In this document: positions 45,057 to 53,695 of the stretch, piece after piece | How the letters are laid out: each line of letters opens with the position of its first letter | Position numbering within the stretch: the first letter of the stretch is position 1 | Assembly: GCF_900101025.1 (NCBI RefSeq) | Contig: NZ_FMUH01000004.1 | Span: forward strand, 62,001 to 126,000 | Reading direction: 5' to 3' | Length of the DNA: 64,000 nt | From: Klenkia marina | GTDB lineage: Bacteria > Actinomycetota > Actinomycetes > Mycobacteriales > Geodermatophilaceae | Made by a program: the position numbers and the translations under genes | The notes under the pieces: model-generated | Databases searched by the model: none | Told to the model about the DNA's origin: nothing | The model's input: the letters and a program-made list of their open reading frames with translations, nothing else

Positions 45057-45890
45057 TCAGCCCGTGGCGACCCGGTCCAGGATCGCTGCGGCGAGCTCCT
45101 GCGGCGCCTTCTCCGGGATCCAGTGCGAGACCCCGGGCAGCTCGACGAAGCGGTAGTCGGCGGTGACCTGGTCGGCGCAGGCCTCGGCGGCCGTCCGGCC
45201 CACGGCCATGTCCTCGTCGCTCCACACGTAGGTGGTCGGCACGCCGACCGGGTCGACCGGGGTGGAGGAGCTCATCGCCCGGTACCAGTCCAGCGCCGCG
45301 GTGAGCGCCCCCGGCGCCGACAGGTGCGCCACGTAGGTGTCGATCGCCTCGGGCGGCACGTCGCCGAGGATCCGTCGCAGCCGGCGGGCGTCGTCCTCGA
45401 GCAGCACGCGCTCGGCCTTGTCGCGCTGCCAGAACAGCTTGATGTAGGCCGAGCGCTCCTTCTGCTCCGGGTCGGCGCGGTAGGCGAGGGTGTAGGCGGT
45501 CGGGTGCGGCACCGACACCGCGGTGAGGGTGCGCACGCGGTCGGGGTGCCACCCGGCCAGCGCCCACGCGACGTTGGCACCCCAGTCGTGGCCCACGACG
45601 TCGGCGGTCGTCAGGTCCAGCGCGGTCATCAGGTCGGCGGTCACCGCGGCCAGCGCCGGGAGGGCGTAGGCGTCGGTCTCCCCGGGCCGGGCGCCGGGGG
45701 AGTAGCCCAGCTGGTCGGGGGCGTAGGTGCGCAGCCCGGCCTCGGCCAGCAGCGGGGTCACCGCCGACCACGACAGCGACGTCTGCGGGAACCCGTGCAG
45801 CAGCAGCACGGGGCGACCGTCCTCCGGGCCGTCGGTCCGCACGTCGAACACGAGGTCGCCGACGTCCACCTGCAGCTGCCCAGCACCCAT
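45057..45890 (-). CDS. Alpha/beta hydrolase, epoxide-hydrolase-like
   Basis: 277 residues. LLLHGFPQTSLSWSAV is the oxyanion HGFP motif; the nucleophile is Asp in G-H-D-W-G-A, the signature of epoxide hydrolases and haloalkane dehalogenases; acid in WSDEDM and catalytic His in GVSHWIPEKAP. A cap domain of typical length lies between. The ATG at 45890 is 7 nt from a TACCTT -10 box (leaderless) and only 51 bp from the divergent peptidase gene. Substrate unknown. Confidence 0.88.
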   Translation of the reverse strand: MGAGQLQVDVGDLVFDVRTDGPEDGRPVLLLHGFPQTSLSWSAVTPLLAEAGLRTYAPDQLGYSPGARPGETDAYALPALAAVTADLMTALDLTTADVVGHDWGANVAWALAGWHPDRVRTLTAVSVPHPTAYTLAYRADPEQKERSAYIKLFWQRDKAERVLLEDDARRLRRILGDVPPEAIDTYVAHLSAPGALTAALDWYRAMSSSTPVDPVGVPTTYVWSDEDMAVGRTAAEACADQVTADYRFVELPGVSHWIPEKAPQELAAAILDRVATG

Positions 45891-45941
45891 GCCCGCGAAG
45901 GTAGCGGGGCCCGCGACGAGCGGCGCGTTACGGTCGCCTGC
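45891..45941. promoter_or_regulatory. Compact divergent pair of leaderless promoters
   Basis: 51-bp gap with TACCTT on the minus strand (45903-45898, 7 nt from the ATG at 45890) and TACGGT on the plus strand (45929-45934, 7 nt from the GTG at 45942). The -35 regions would overlap the opposite -10, so the two promoters may interfere. Confidence 0.5.
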
Positions 45942-47372
45942 GTGAGCAGCGACCCCAGCAGCAACCCCGAGCGCACGTTCGTCCGCGCCCACCTCGACGA
46001 CCTGCACGCCGACCTGGACGCCTGGCTGCGCATCCCGTCGATCTCCGCCGACCCCGCGCACGCCGCCGACGTGCGGGCCAGTGCCGAGTGGCTGGCCGGG
46101 GCGCTGCGCGGGGTCGGTTTCCCCGTCGTCGAGGTGTGGGAGACCCCGGGTGCGCCGGCGGTCTACGCCGAGTGGCCGGCGGCCGAGGCCGACGCCCCCG
46201 TCGCGCTGGTCTACGGCCATCACGATGTGCAGCCGGTGACCCCCGAGGACGCCTGGACCCACCCGCCGTTCGAGCCCACCGTCGTCGAGACCGACCGCGG
46301 CCCCGAGCTGCACGCCCGCGGTGCCATCGACGACAAGGGCAACGTGGCGTTCCACCTGCTGGGCCTGCGCGCCCACCTGGCCGCCACCGGCCGTGACACC
46401 CCCGCGGTGACCGTCAAGCTGCTGGTCGAGGGCGAGGAGGAGTCCGGCTCCCCGCACTTCCGCGCCCTGCTCGACGAGCGCCGCGACCGGCTGGGCTGCG
46501 ACGTCGTGGTGGTCAGCGACACCGGCATGGCCGCCCCCGACGTGCCCAGCGCGGTCACCGCGATGCGCGGGCTGGCCGACGCCGAGATCACCCTGCGCGG
46601 CCCCGGCGTCGACCTGCACTCCGGGTCGTTCGGCGGCGCGGTCCCGAACCCGCTCCACGCCATGGCGTCGCTGCTGGCCGCGCTGCACGACGAGCAGGGA
46701 CGGGTCACGCTGCCCGGGTTCTACGACATGGTGCGGCCGCTGTCGGACCGCGAGCGCGAGCTCATGGGCCGCGTGCCCTTCGACGAGGCGGCCTGGCTGG
46801 CCGGCCCCGCAGCGTCGCGAGCGACCGCCGGCGAGGCCGGGTTCAGCACGCTCGAGCGCATCGGTGCCCGCCCCACCGCCGAGGTCAACGGCATGTGGGG
46901 CGGCTACACCGGACCGGGGCACAAGACCATCGTCCCGGCCGAGGCGCACGCCAAGATCACCTTCCGGCTGGTGGCCGACCAGGTGCCGGCCGACCTCGGC
47001 GACCAGCTGCGTGCGTGGGTCGCCGACCACCTGCCCGCCGGCATCGAGGCCGACGTGCACGTGCCCGAGGGCGGCGTGAGCCCCTGCGCCAGCGACCTCG
47101 ACCACCCGGCCATGGCCGCGCTGCTCACCGCCATCGGGCGGGCCTTCGACCGCCCCGCCGACGAGGTGCTGTTCACCCGCGAGGGCGGCAGCGGCCCCGA
47201 GGCCGACCTGGTGGCGGTCCTCGACGCCCCGCTGCTCTTCCTCGGGGTGGGCCTGCCCACCGACCGCATCCACGCGCCCAACGAGCGGGTGCTCTTGCCG
47301 ATGCTGCACCGCGGTGCCGAGGCGGCGGCGCACCTGTGGCGCGAGCTCGCCGCCCTCGCTCCGGCCCGCTGA
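45942..47372 (+). CDS. M20-family dipeptidase
   Basis: 476-residue zinc peptidase of the M20/ArgE/CPG2 family. Metal ligands: YGHHDVQPV, ARGAIDDKGN, EGEEESGS with the catalytic Glu, VSDTGM, and a last His in DRIHAPNER. The dimerisation lid domain (about 200-330) includes VDLHSGSFGGAVPNP. Family members without a signal peptide usually cleave cytosolic dipeptides. The GTG at 45942 is 7 nt after TACGGT. It is followed 13 nt later by the kinase gene. Confidence 0.92.
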   Translation: MSSDPSSNPERTFVRAHLDDLHADLDAWLRIPSISADPAHAADVRASAEWLAGALRGVGFPVVEVWETPGAPAVYAEWPAAEADAPVALVYGHHDVQPVTPEDAWTHPPFEPTVVETDRGPELHARGAIDDKGNVAFHLLGLRAHLAATGRDTPAVTVKLLVEGEEESGSPHFRALLDERRDRLGCDVVVVSDTGMAAPDVPSAVTAMRGLADAEITLRGPGVDLHSGSFGGAVPNPLHAMASLLAALHDEQGRVTLPGFYDMVRPLSDRERELMGRVPFDEAAWLAGPAASRATAGEAGFSTLERIGARPTAEVNGMWGGYTGPGHKTIVPAEAHAKITFRLVADQVPADLGDQLRAWVADHLPAGIEADVHVPEGGVSPCASDLDHPAMAALLTAIGRAFDRPADEVLFTREGGSGPEADLVAVLDAPLLFLGVGLPTDRIHAPNERVLLPMLHRGAEAAAHLWRELAALAPAR

Positions 47373-47385
47373 GGGGACGACGACG

Positions 47386-49104
47386 ATGCGCGAGGGCGAC
47401 CAGTTCGGCCCCTACCGGGTGCTGGGCCTGCTCGGGTCCGGTGGCATGGGTGAGGTGGTGCGTGCCCTGGACGCCGAGCACGAGCGCGAGGTGGCGCTCA
47501 AGGTGCTCCACCCGCAGTGGGCCGGCGACGAGTCCTACCGCGAACGGTTCCGCCGCGAGGCCCGGGTGGTGGCCCGGCTGCGCGAGCCGCACGTGGTGCC
47601 CATCCACCGCTACGGGGAGATCGACGGTCGGCTGTTCCTGGACATGCGGCTGGTCGAGGGCGAGGACCTCGGGTCGCTGCTGCGCCGCACCGGCCCGCTG
47701 CACCCGGCCCGCGCGGTCGACATCGTCGGCCAGGTGGCCCGCGCGCTGGACGCCGCCCACGCCGACGGCCTGGTGCACCGCGACGTCAAGCCCTCCAACG
47801 TGCTGCTGGTCGCCCGCGCCGACGGCGGCGACCTCGCCGGCTCCGTGGTCGGGGACGACTTCGCCTACCTGGTCGACTTCGGCATCGCCCGCCCGGTCGG
47901 CGACGAGACCGGCCCCGCCCTCACCGGCACCGGGCTGACCATCGGCAGCACCGAGTACATGGCGCCCGAGCGCTTCCACGGACGCCAGCTGTCGCCGGCC
48001 ACCGACGTGTACTCCCTGGCCTGCGTCCTCCACGAGGCGCTCACCGGCGAGCGCCCGTTCCCGCCCGGCGACGCGGTGAGCCAGATGTACGCGCACGTGA
48101 ACAGCACCCCCCGGCCGCCCAGCGAGGTGCGACCAGGCGGGTCCGGCGGCGTCGACCTGGCGGTCCTGGACGGCGTGGTGCTGCGCGGCCTGGCCAAGGA
48201 CCCGGCTCAGCGCTGGACGTCGGCCGGCGGGATGGCCGCGGCGGCCCGCGCAGCGCTCGGGGTGAACGGCATCGAGGTGCCCCGCCCCGGCGATCGCCCC
48301 CCCGGCCCGAACGGCACCGCGCCCACCACCGTCGGCCTGCAGGGCGAGGACCCCGGTCGGGCCGGCACGGCCCTGCGCACCGACCCGACCGCTCTGCTCC
48401 CGGGTCACGCCCCGCAGGGTGCGCCGCTCGGCGACGCGGTGCGCGGGCCCGTGCCGCCGCCGGGCCCGCCCCCGTGGGCGCCCGGCCAGGGCCAGGGCCG
48501 GGTCCGGGCACCGCGGCGTCGGTCGGGGCGCGGGCTGCTCGTGCTGGCCGTCGTCCTCGCGCTGGTGGCGGCTGCCCTGGGGGTGTGGGCCGCGATCGCC
48601 ACGGCCCGGGCCGGTGACGCCGAGGACGCTGCGCTGGACGCCCAGCAGGCCCTGCTGGCCGTCGGGCTGCCGACCGACGTCGTCCCCGCCGACTGCACGC
48701 GCACCGCAGCCGAGGACGCCGTCCTCACCGGGCTGGACTGCGGGGTCAGCCCGTCCCCCGACGGCCCCAGCGGCCAGACCTACCAGCTGTACGACTCCCC
48801 GGAGTCGGCCGCGGCCGCGTTCGACGACGCCGTGGCCGCCGCCGGGCTCGGCCAGCTCGACGGCGACGACGCGTTCGCCTGCTCGAGCTCGGACGGCGAC
48901 CAGGGCTGGGTGCGCCTCGCGGACTTCGACGACCAGCCGGTCGGTCGGCTCTCCTGCGGCGTCGACGCCGACGGTGCGCCCGTGCTGACCTGGACCTGGG
49001 ACGACCGGTCCGGCTACGCCTCGGTCACCGGCCGCGGCGGCCAGGACGGGCTGTCGGACCTGCTCTCCTGGTGGCGGGACACCGCTGACCGCGAGGACCT
49101 CTGA
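47386..49104 (+). CDS. Membrane Ser/Thr protein kinase (PknB type)
   Basis: 572 residues. Kinase domain 1-280: Gly loop LGSGGMGEV, ATP-binding Lys39 in VALKVL, H131-R-D-V-K-P-S-N catalytic loop, VDFGIA metal motif, GSTEYMAPER P+1 loop. A Pro/Gly linker leads to one transmembrane helix (about 382-405) and an outer domain (about 425-572) with four cysteines, related to the outer domain of the protein at 36760-37824. There are no PASTA repeats. GAGGGGACGACG precedes the ATG. It is probably transcribed with the dipeptidase. The ligand is unknown. Confidence 0.93.
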   Translation: MREGDQFGPYRVLGLLGSGGMGEVVRALDAEHEREVALKVLHPQWAGDESYRERFRREARVVARLREPHVVPIHRYGEIDGRLFLDMRLVEGEDLGSLLRRTGPLHPARAVDIVGQVARALDAAHADGLVHRDVKPSNVLLVARADGGDLAGSVVGDDFAYLVDFGIARPVGDETGPALTGTGLTIGSTEYMAPERFHGRQLSPATDVYSLACVLHEALTGERPFPPGDAVSQMYAHVNSTPRPPSEVRPGGSGGVDLAVLDGVVLRGLAKDPAQRWTSAGGMAAAARAALGVNGIEVPRPGDRPPGPNGTAPTTVGLQGEDPGRAGTALRTDPTALLPGHAPQGAPLGDAVRGPVPPPGPPPWAPGQGQGRVRAPRRRSGRGLLVLAVVLALVAAALGVWAAIATARAGDAEDAALDAQQALLAVGLPTDVVPADCTRTAAEDAVLTGLDCGVSPSPDGPSGQTYQLYDSPESAAAAFDDAVAAAGLGQLDGDDAFACSSSDGDQGWVRLADFDDQPVGRLSCGVDADGAPVLTWTWDDRSGYASVTGRGGQDGLSDLLSWWRDTADREDL

Positions 49105-49121
49105 CCCGGCACGCCTGGGCC

Positions 49122-49127
49122 TAGGGT
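49122..49127 (+). promoter_or_regulatory. -10 box of the leaderless DUF2510 gene
   Basis: TAGGGT ends 7 nt before the ATG at 49135. Confidence 0.5.
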
Positions 49128-49134
49128 GCTCGAC

Positions 49135-49998
49135 ATGAGCGCTCCCGGTGCGGCACCTCCGGGCTGGTACCCGGACCCGGACGGCGCACCCGGCATGGTG
49201 CGCTGGTGGAACGGCATCGGCTGGTCCGACGTCGCCACCCCGGCCGGGCCCGGCGTCACCACCGGCACCGGTGAGCAGACGCTGCGCCCGCCCCGGCCGG
49301 TGTGGCAGCCCGCCGGCCCTGCAGCCACCCGTAGCCGCGTGCCGTGGGTCGTGGGCGCGGTGGTCGCGGCCGTCGTCGTCCTGGTGGTCGGCGTCGTCCT
49401 CGGCACCTCCGGTGGGCGCACCGGCGACCCCGGCCCCACCGGCGTGGCGGGGCCCACCGCGACCGGCCCCACCTTCGCGCCGGGCACCGTGCAGATCGTC
49501 GACAACCAGGCCGGGATCGCCTACCCGTTCCTCGGCGACGGCTGGTACCAGTACGTGCTCAGCCCCCCGCTGGAGACCACGTCGGTGGCCGGGCAGTACT
49601 TCGTCACCCAGGACACCGTGCCCGACGGCGGCGAGTTCATCGCGCAGATCACCTCCGGGCCCGTCGCCGAGGGCTACGGGTGGACCGGTCCCGGCAGCGC
49701 GCAGGCCACGGTGGACACCTTGACCGAGAGCGTGCGGGCGAACTACTACCCGGGGCCCAACGAGGCCGAGGTGCTGCGCGACGAGGCGGTCACCGTCGAC
49801 GGCGCCCCGGGCTGGATCCGGGAGTTCGTCCTGTCCTGGGACAACCCCGGGTACGACGCCACCGGTGAGCGGGCGGCGCTCCTGGTCGTCGACACCGGCC
49901 GCTCGGCCCCGGCGCTGCTCTACCTGTCGATCCCCAACACCCACGCCGAGCTGTACGGCGTGATCGACCGCGTCGTGGAGGCCGTCGACGTCCTCTGA
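49135..49998 (+). CDS. DUF2510 membrane protein
   Basis: 287 residues. The N-terminal DUF2510 motif PPGWYPDPDGAPGMVRWWNG (residues about 8-28) is followed by a Pro-rich linker, one transmembrane helix (WVVGAVVAAVVVLVVGVVLG, about 67-87) and an outer domain of about 180 residues (VQIVDNQAGIAYPFLGDGWYQYV ...). The outer domain shares no obvious family. DUF2510 is common in actinobacterial envelope proteins, with unknown function. An in-frame GTG at 49126 overlaps the -10 box, so the ATG is preferred. Confidence 0.82.
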   Translation: MSAPGAAPPGWYPDPDGAPGMVRWWNGIGWSDVATPAGPGVTTGTGEQTLRPPRPVWQPAGPAATRSRVPWVVGAVVAAVVVLVVGVVLGTSGGRTGDPGPTGVAGPTATGPTFAPGTVQIVDNQAGIAYPFLGDGWYQYVLSPPLETTSVAGQYFVTQDTVPDGGEFIAQITSGPVAEGYGWTGPGSAQATVDTLTESVRANYYPGPNEAEVLRDEAVTVDGAPGWIREFVLSWDNPGYDATGERAALLVVDTGRSAPALLYLSIPNTHAELYGVIDRVVEAVDVL

Positions 49999-50031
49999 CG
50001 CCCGGCCCGGGCCGGGCGGCCGCGGCGCGAC

Positions 50032-50037
50032 TAGGGT
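50032..50037 (+). promoter_or_regulatory. -10 box of the leaderless M16 operon
   Basis: TAGGGT ends 6 nt before the GTG at 50044. Confidence 0.5.
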
Positions 50038-50043
50038 CGGGAC

Positions 50044-51354
50044 GTGAGCTCACCTGCTGCTGATCTGACCCTGCGGCACCCGGTGGAGCGCTTCACCCTC
50101 GACAACGGGCTGCGGGTGGTCCTCGCCCCCGACAGCAGCGTGCCGGTCGTGGCGGTCAGCGTCTTCTACGACGTCGGCATGCGCTCCGAGCCCGAGGGCC
50201 GCACCGGGTTCGCCCACCTCTTCGAGCACGTCATGTTCCAGGGCTCGGCCAACGTGCCGAAGATGGAGCACGCCCGCCTGGTGCAGGCTGCCGGCGGCAC
50301 CTTCAACGGCTCCACCCACCAGGACTACACGAACTACTTCGAGGCCCTGCCCGCCGAGGCCCTCGAGCGCGCCCTGTTCCTCGAGGCCGACCGCATGGCG
50401 GCCCCGGCGATCACCGAGGAGAACCTCCGCAACCAGATCGACGTGGTGAAGGAGGAGATCCGGGTCAACGTGCTCAACCGGCCCTACGGCGCCTTCCCCT
50501 GGTTGCAGCTGCCGCAGATCGCCTTCGAGTCCTTCGCCAACACCCACGACGGCTACGGCTCCTTCGTCGACCTCGAGTCCTCCACCGTCGCCGACGCCCA
50601 GGACTTCTTCGACCGCTACTACGCCCCGGCCAACGCCGTCCTGTGCCTGGGCGGCGACCTCGACGTCACCGAGACCGAGAAGCTGGTCCGCCGCTGGTTC
50701 GACCAGGTCCCGCACCGGCCGGCGCCACCCACGCCCTACACCGGCGAGCCGTCGCCGACCACCGCCCGCCACGGCGTCGTGGTCGACCCGCTTGCCCCGG
50801 CCCCCGCGCTGGCCATCGCGTGGCGGGTGCCCGACCCGGTCGCCGACCTCGACACCTACCTCGGCACGGTGCTGCTGAGCGAGCTGCTCAGCGAGGGCGA
50901 CGCCTCGCGGCTCGAGCTCCGCCTGGTGCACCGCGACCACCTGGCCATCGCCCAGTCCTCCTACGTCGGCCTGTTCGGCGACCCGTTCGACGTGCGCGAC
51001 GCCACCACGCTGACCACCCAGGTGCACCACCCCGCCGAGATCACCCCCGAGCGGGTGCTGGCCGCGGTCCACGAGGAGGTCGAGAAGGTCGCCCAGGACG
51101 GCGTCCCGGCCGAGGAGCTGGCCCGCGTGCAGGCCCGCACCAGCGCGCAGCTGCTGCGCGGCGCCGACTCCGTGCTCGGCCGCACCCTCGGCTTCGCCTC
51201 CGCCGAGCTGATCCACGGCCGCGCCGAGCTGGCCGGCGAGCTCGCCGCCCGGCTGGCCGCGGTCACCCCCGAGGCGGTGCAGCACGCCGCCCGCGGGCTC
51301 GTGCCCGACACCGCCGCCGTCCTCGAGCTGCACACCGCCGGAGGTGCCGCATGA
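50044..51354 (+). CDS. M16-family zinc peptidase, catalytic subunit
   Basis: 436-residue insulinase-type peptidase. The inverted zinc motif H-L-F-E-H (GFAHLFEHVMFQGS, about residues 57-70) and the distal Glu in DVVKEEIRVNVLN region are intact. The N-terminal strand FTLDNGLRVVLAPDSSVPVVAVSVFYDVG is typical. The stop overlaps the next M16 gene (ATGA). Bacterial two-gene M16 systems form a heterodimer of active and inactive subunits that degrades small peptides. Confidence 0.93.
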   Translation: MSSPAADLTLRHPVERFTLDNGLRVVLAPDSSVPVVAVSVFYDVGMRSEPEGRTGFAHLFEHVMFQGSANVPKMEHARLVQAAGGTFNGSTHQDYTNYFEALPAEALERALFLEADRMAAPAITEENLRNQIDVVKEEIRVNVLNRPYGAFPWLQLPQIAFESFANTHDGYGSFVDLESSTVADAQDFFDRYYAPANAVLCLGGDLDVTETEKLVRRWFDQVPHRPAPPTPYTGEPSPTTARHGVVVDPLAPAPALAIAWRVPDPVADLDTYLGTVLLSELLSEGDASRLELRLVHRDHLAIAQSSYVGLFGDPFDVRDATTLTTQVHHPAEITPERVLAAVHEEVEKVAQDGVPAEELARVQARTSAQLLRGADSVLGRTLGFASAELIHGRAELAGELAARLAAVTPEAVQHAARGLVPDTAAVLELHTAGGAA

Positions 51355-52697
51355 GCGCGCCCGTCCTGGACCTCGCGCTGGTCCCGCCGCTGGGGGAGCC
51401 CCGCCCGCAGCCGGTGCCCGACGTCCACCTGACCACCCTCGACACCGGCCTGCAGGTCGCGGTCGTGCCCCGCGCCGGGGTGCCGCTGGTCGAGCTGCGG
51501 CTGCGCATCCCCTTCGCTGCCGCCTCGGCCCGCACCGTGGCCGCGCACGTCGCCCGCACGTCGGTGCTGACCGGCGCCGTGCTGCTGGGCACCGCCGCGC
51601 ACGACCAGGTGCAGATCGCCCAGCTGCTGCAGGCCCAGGGCGCCGAGCTGTCGGTGTCGGCCGACCCCGACCGCCTGCTGCTGTCCACCACGATGCTGCC
51701 CGACGGCCTGCCCGCCGTCCTCGGTGTGCTGGCCGAGCTGCTCGGTCGCCCCACCTACCCGGCCGCCCAGGTCGCCGCGGAGAAGGCCCGCGTCGCCGAG
51801 CGCGTGGCCATCGCCCGCTCGCAGCCGGGCGTGGTCGCCCGCACGGCGCTGGCCGCCCGGCGCTACGGGGCCCACCCCTACGCCGTCGGGTTGCCCGACC
51901 CCGAGCAGGTCGCGGCCACCACCCCGGCCGCGCTGCGCAAGCTGCACCGCGAGCGGGTCCTGCCCGCCGGCAGCACGCTGGTGCTGGTCGGGGACGTCGA
52001 CCCGGCCGCGGCGACCGACGCCGTGGCCACCGCGCTCGGGGGCTGGGCCGGGACCGGCACCGCCGTCGACGCCCCGCCGCTCACCCCGGCCCCGCCCGGG
52101 CCCCTGCTGCTGGTGGACCGGCCCGGCGCCGTGCAGTCCAACATCCGCATCGGCGGCCCCGCCCCGGGCCGCCGCGACCCCGAGTTGCCCGCCGTGCGGC
52201 TGGCCAGCATGGTCTACGGGGGCTACTTCTCCTCCCGGCTGGTCGAGAACATCCGCGAGCGCCGCGGCTACACGTACAGCCCGCGCAGCGCGGTGGACCA
52301 CCTGCAGGCCGGGTCCTCGTTCCTCGTGGAGGCCGACGTCGCCACCGAGGTCACCGGGCCGGCGCTGCTGGAGACGGTCTACGAGCTGGGCCGCATCGCG
52401 CTGCTGCCGGTCACCGAGGCCGAGCTCGACGCCGCGCGTCGCTACGTGCTGGGCAGCACGGCCCTGGCGACGGCGACGCACGCCGGCCTGGCCAGCACGC
52501 TGTCCGCCCTCGTGGGGTCCGGGCTGCCGGCCGGCTGGCTGGCCGACCACCAGGCCGCGCTGGCCGCGGTCACCCTCGACGAGGTCACCGCGGCGGCCCG
52601 GCGCTGGCTGCACCCGGCGGGGCTCACCACCGTCGTGGTCGGCGACGCCGCGCAGGCCGGCGACCAGCTGGCGGCCCTGGGCCCGGTGGAGCGGTGA
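51351..52697 (+). CDS. M16-family peptidase, non-catalytic subunit
   Basis: 448 residues with the M16 fold but no HxxEH motif; the equivalent region reads HVARTSVLTGAVLLG. The conserved C-terminal Arg/Tyr substrate-clamp segment is kept (SSRLVENIRERRGYTYSPRS). This is the expected inactive partner of the upstream peptidase, joined by a 4-nt overlap. Its own stop overlaps the start of nudC by 4 nt (GTGA), so all three genes are coupled. Confidence 0.9.
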   Translation: MSAPVLDLALVPPLGEPRPQPVPDVHLTTLDTGLQVAVVPRAGVPLVELRLRIPFAAASARTVAAHVARTSVLTGAVLLGTAAHDQVQIAQLLQAQGAELSVSADPDRLLLSTTMLPDGLPAVLGVLAELLGRPTYPAAQVAAEKARVAERVAIARSQPGVVARTALAARRYGAHPYAVGLPDPEQVAATTPAALRKLHRERVLPAGSTLVLVGDVDPAAATDAVATALGGWAGTGTAVDAPPLTPAPPGPLLLVDRPGAVQSNIRIGGPAPGRRDPELPAVRLASMVYGGYFSSRLVENIRERRGYTYSPRSAVDHLQAGSSFLVEADVATEVTGPALLETVYELGRIALLPVTEAELDAARRYVLGSTALATATHAGLASTLSALVGSGLPAGWLADHQAALAAVTLDEVTAAARRWLHPAGLTTVVVGDAAQAGDQLAALGPVER

Positions 52698-53695
52698 GCG
52701 TCCCGCCCGTCGACCCCGCCGCGGCCCCGCCGGGGGGATCCGGCCCGGCCGACAACCCGCCGCCGTCCGAGCTGCCGGTCGACGTCGCCGTCTGGCCCGA
52801 GCACAGCGGACCCACCACGGACGACGTCCCCGTGCTGTCCCGGGTCGGCCACGACCGCGGCCACCTCGACCGGACCCTCGACGACCCGGCCCGCGGCCGG
52901 CCGGTGCGGGTGCTCACCATCGACGCCCAGCGCCAGGTCCCGCTGCGCGAGACGGCCACCGGCCCCGAGCTGCTGTGGGACGAGCGGGTCGAGTTCCCCG
53001 CCGGTGGCATCTACCTCGGGCACGCCGAGGACGTCGCCTACGCCGTCGTCCGCGGTGAGCGTTCGCTGACCATCAGCGGCACACCGGTCGACGGGTGGAG
53101 CGGCCTGCGCGAGGTCGGGTCCGACCTCGGTGCGCGCGACGCCGGCCTGCTGGCCCAGGCCGTGGGCATCGTCGAGTGGCACGAGCGCAACCGGTTCAGC
53201 CCGTACACCGGCGCGGCCACCGTCGTCGAGAAGTCGGGTTGGACCCAGCGCGACCCCACCACCGGGCAGGAGGTTTTCCCGCGCACCGACCCGGCCGTGA
53301 TCATGCTGGTGCACGACGGCGGCGACCGGGTCCTGCTGGGCCGGCAGGCCGTCTGGCCGCCGGGGCGGTTCTCGATCCTGGCCGGGTTCGTCGAGCCGGG
53401 CGAGAGCGCCGAGGCCGCCGTGGCCCGCGAGGTCGCCGAGGAGGTCGGCGTGGAGGTCACCGACGTCCGCTACGTCTCGAGCCAGCCGTGGCCGTTCCCG
53501 CAGTCGCTGATGCTGGGCTTCACCGCCCGGGCGGTGGGCACGGACCTGCACGTCGACCACGACGAGATCGAGGAGGCGCGCTGGTTCAGCCGCGACGAGC
53601 TGCGCTCTGGCGCCGGCCCGGCCGCGCTGCCGCCGCCGGTGTCCATCGCCCGCCACATCATCGACACCTGGCTGGCCGGGGACCCTCAGGCGTAG
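52694..53695 (+). CDS. nudC: NAD+ diphosphatase / mRNA-decapping Nudix hydrolase NudC, zinc ribbon lost
   Basis: 333 residues. The Nudix box is intact (GFVEPGESAEAAVAREVAEE, continuing VGV) and is followed by the NudC signature SQPWPFPQS. NudC hydrolyses NAD(H) and removes NAD caps from RNA; in mycobacteria Rv3199c also affects isoniazid- and NAD-adduct sensitivity. The zinc ribbon that normally precedes FPRTDPAVI has no cysteines: the four positions are occupied by Ser169, Thr172, Asp187 and Thr190. The GTG overlaps the M16 stop; the 3' end overlaps the converging gene by 10 nt. Confidence 0.92.
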   Translation: MSVPPVDPAAAPPGGSGPADNPPPSELPVDVAVWPEHSGPTTDDVPVLSRVGHDRGHLDRTLDDPARGRPVRVLTIDAQRQVPLRETATGPELLWDERVEFPAGGIYLGHAEDVAYAVVRGERSLTISGTPVDGWSGLREVGSDLGARDAGLLAQAVGIVEWHERNRFSPYTGAATVVEKSGWTQRDPTTGQEVFPRTDPAVIMLVHDGGDRVLLGRQAVWPPGRFSILAGFVEPGESAEAAVAREVAEEVGVEVTDVRYVSSQPWPFPQSLMLGFTARAVGTDLHVDHDEIEEARWFSRDELRSGAGPAALPPPVSIARHIIDTWLAGDPQA

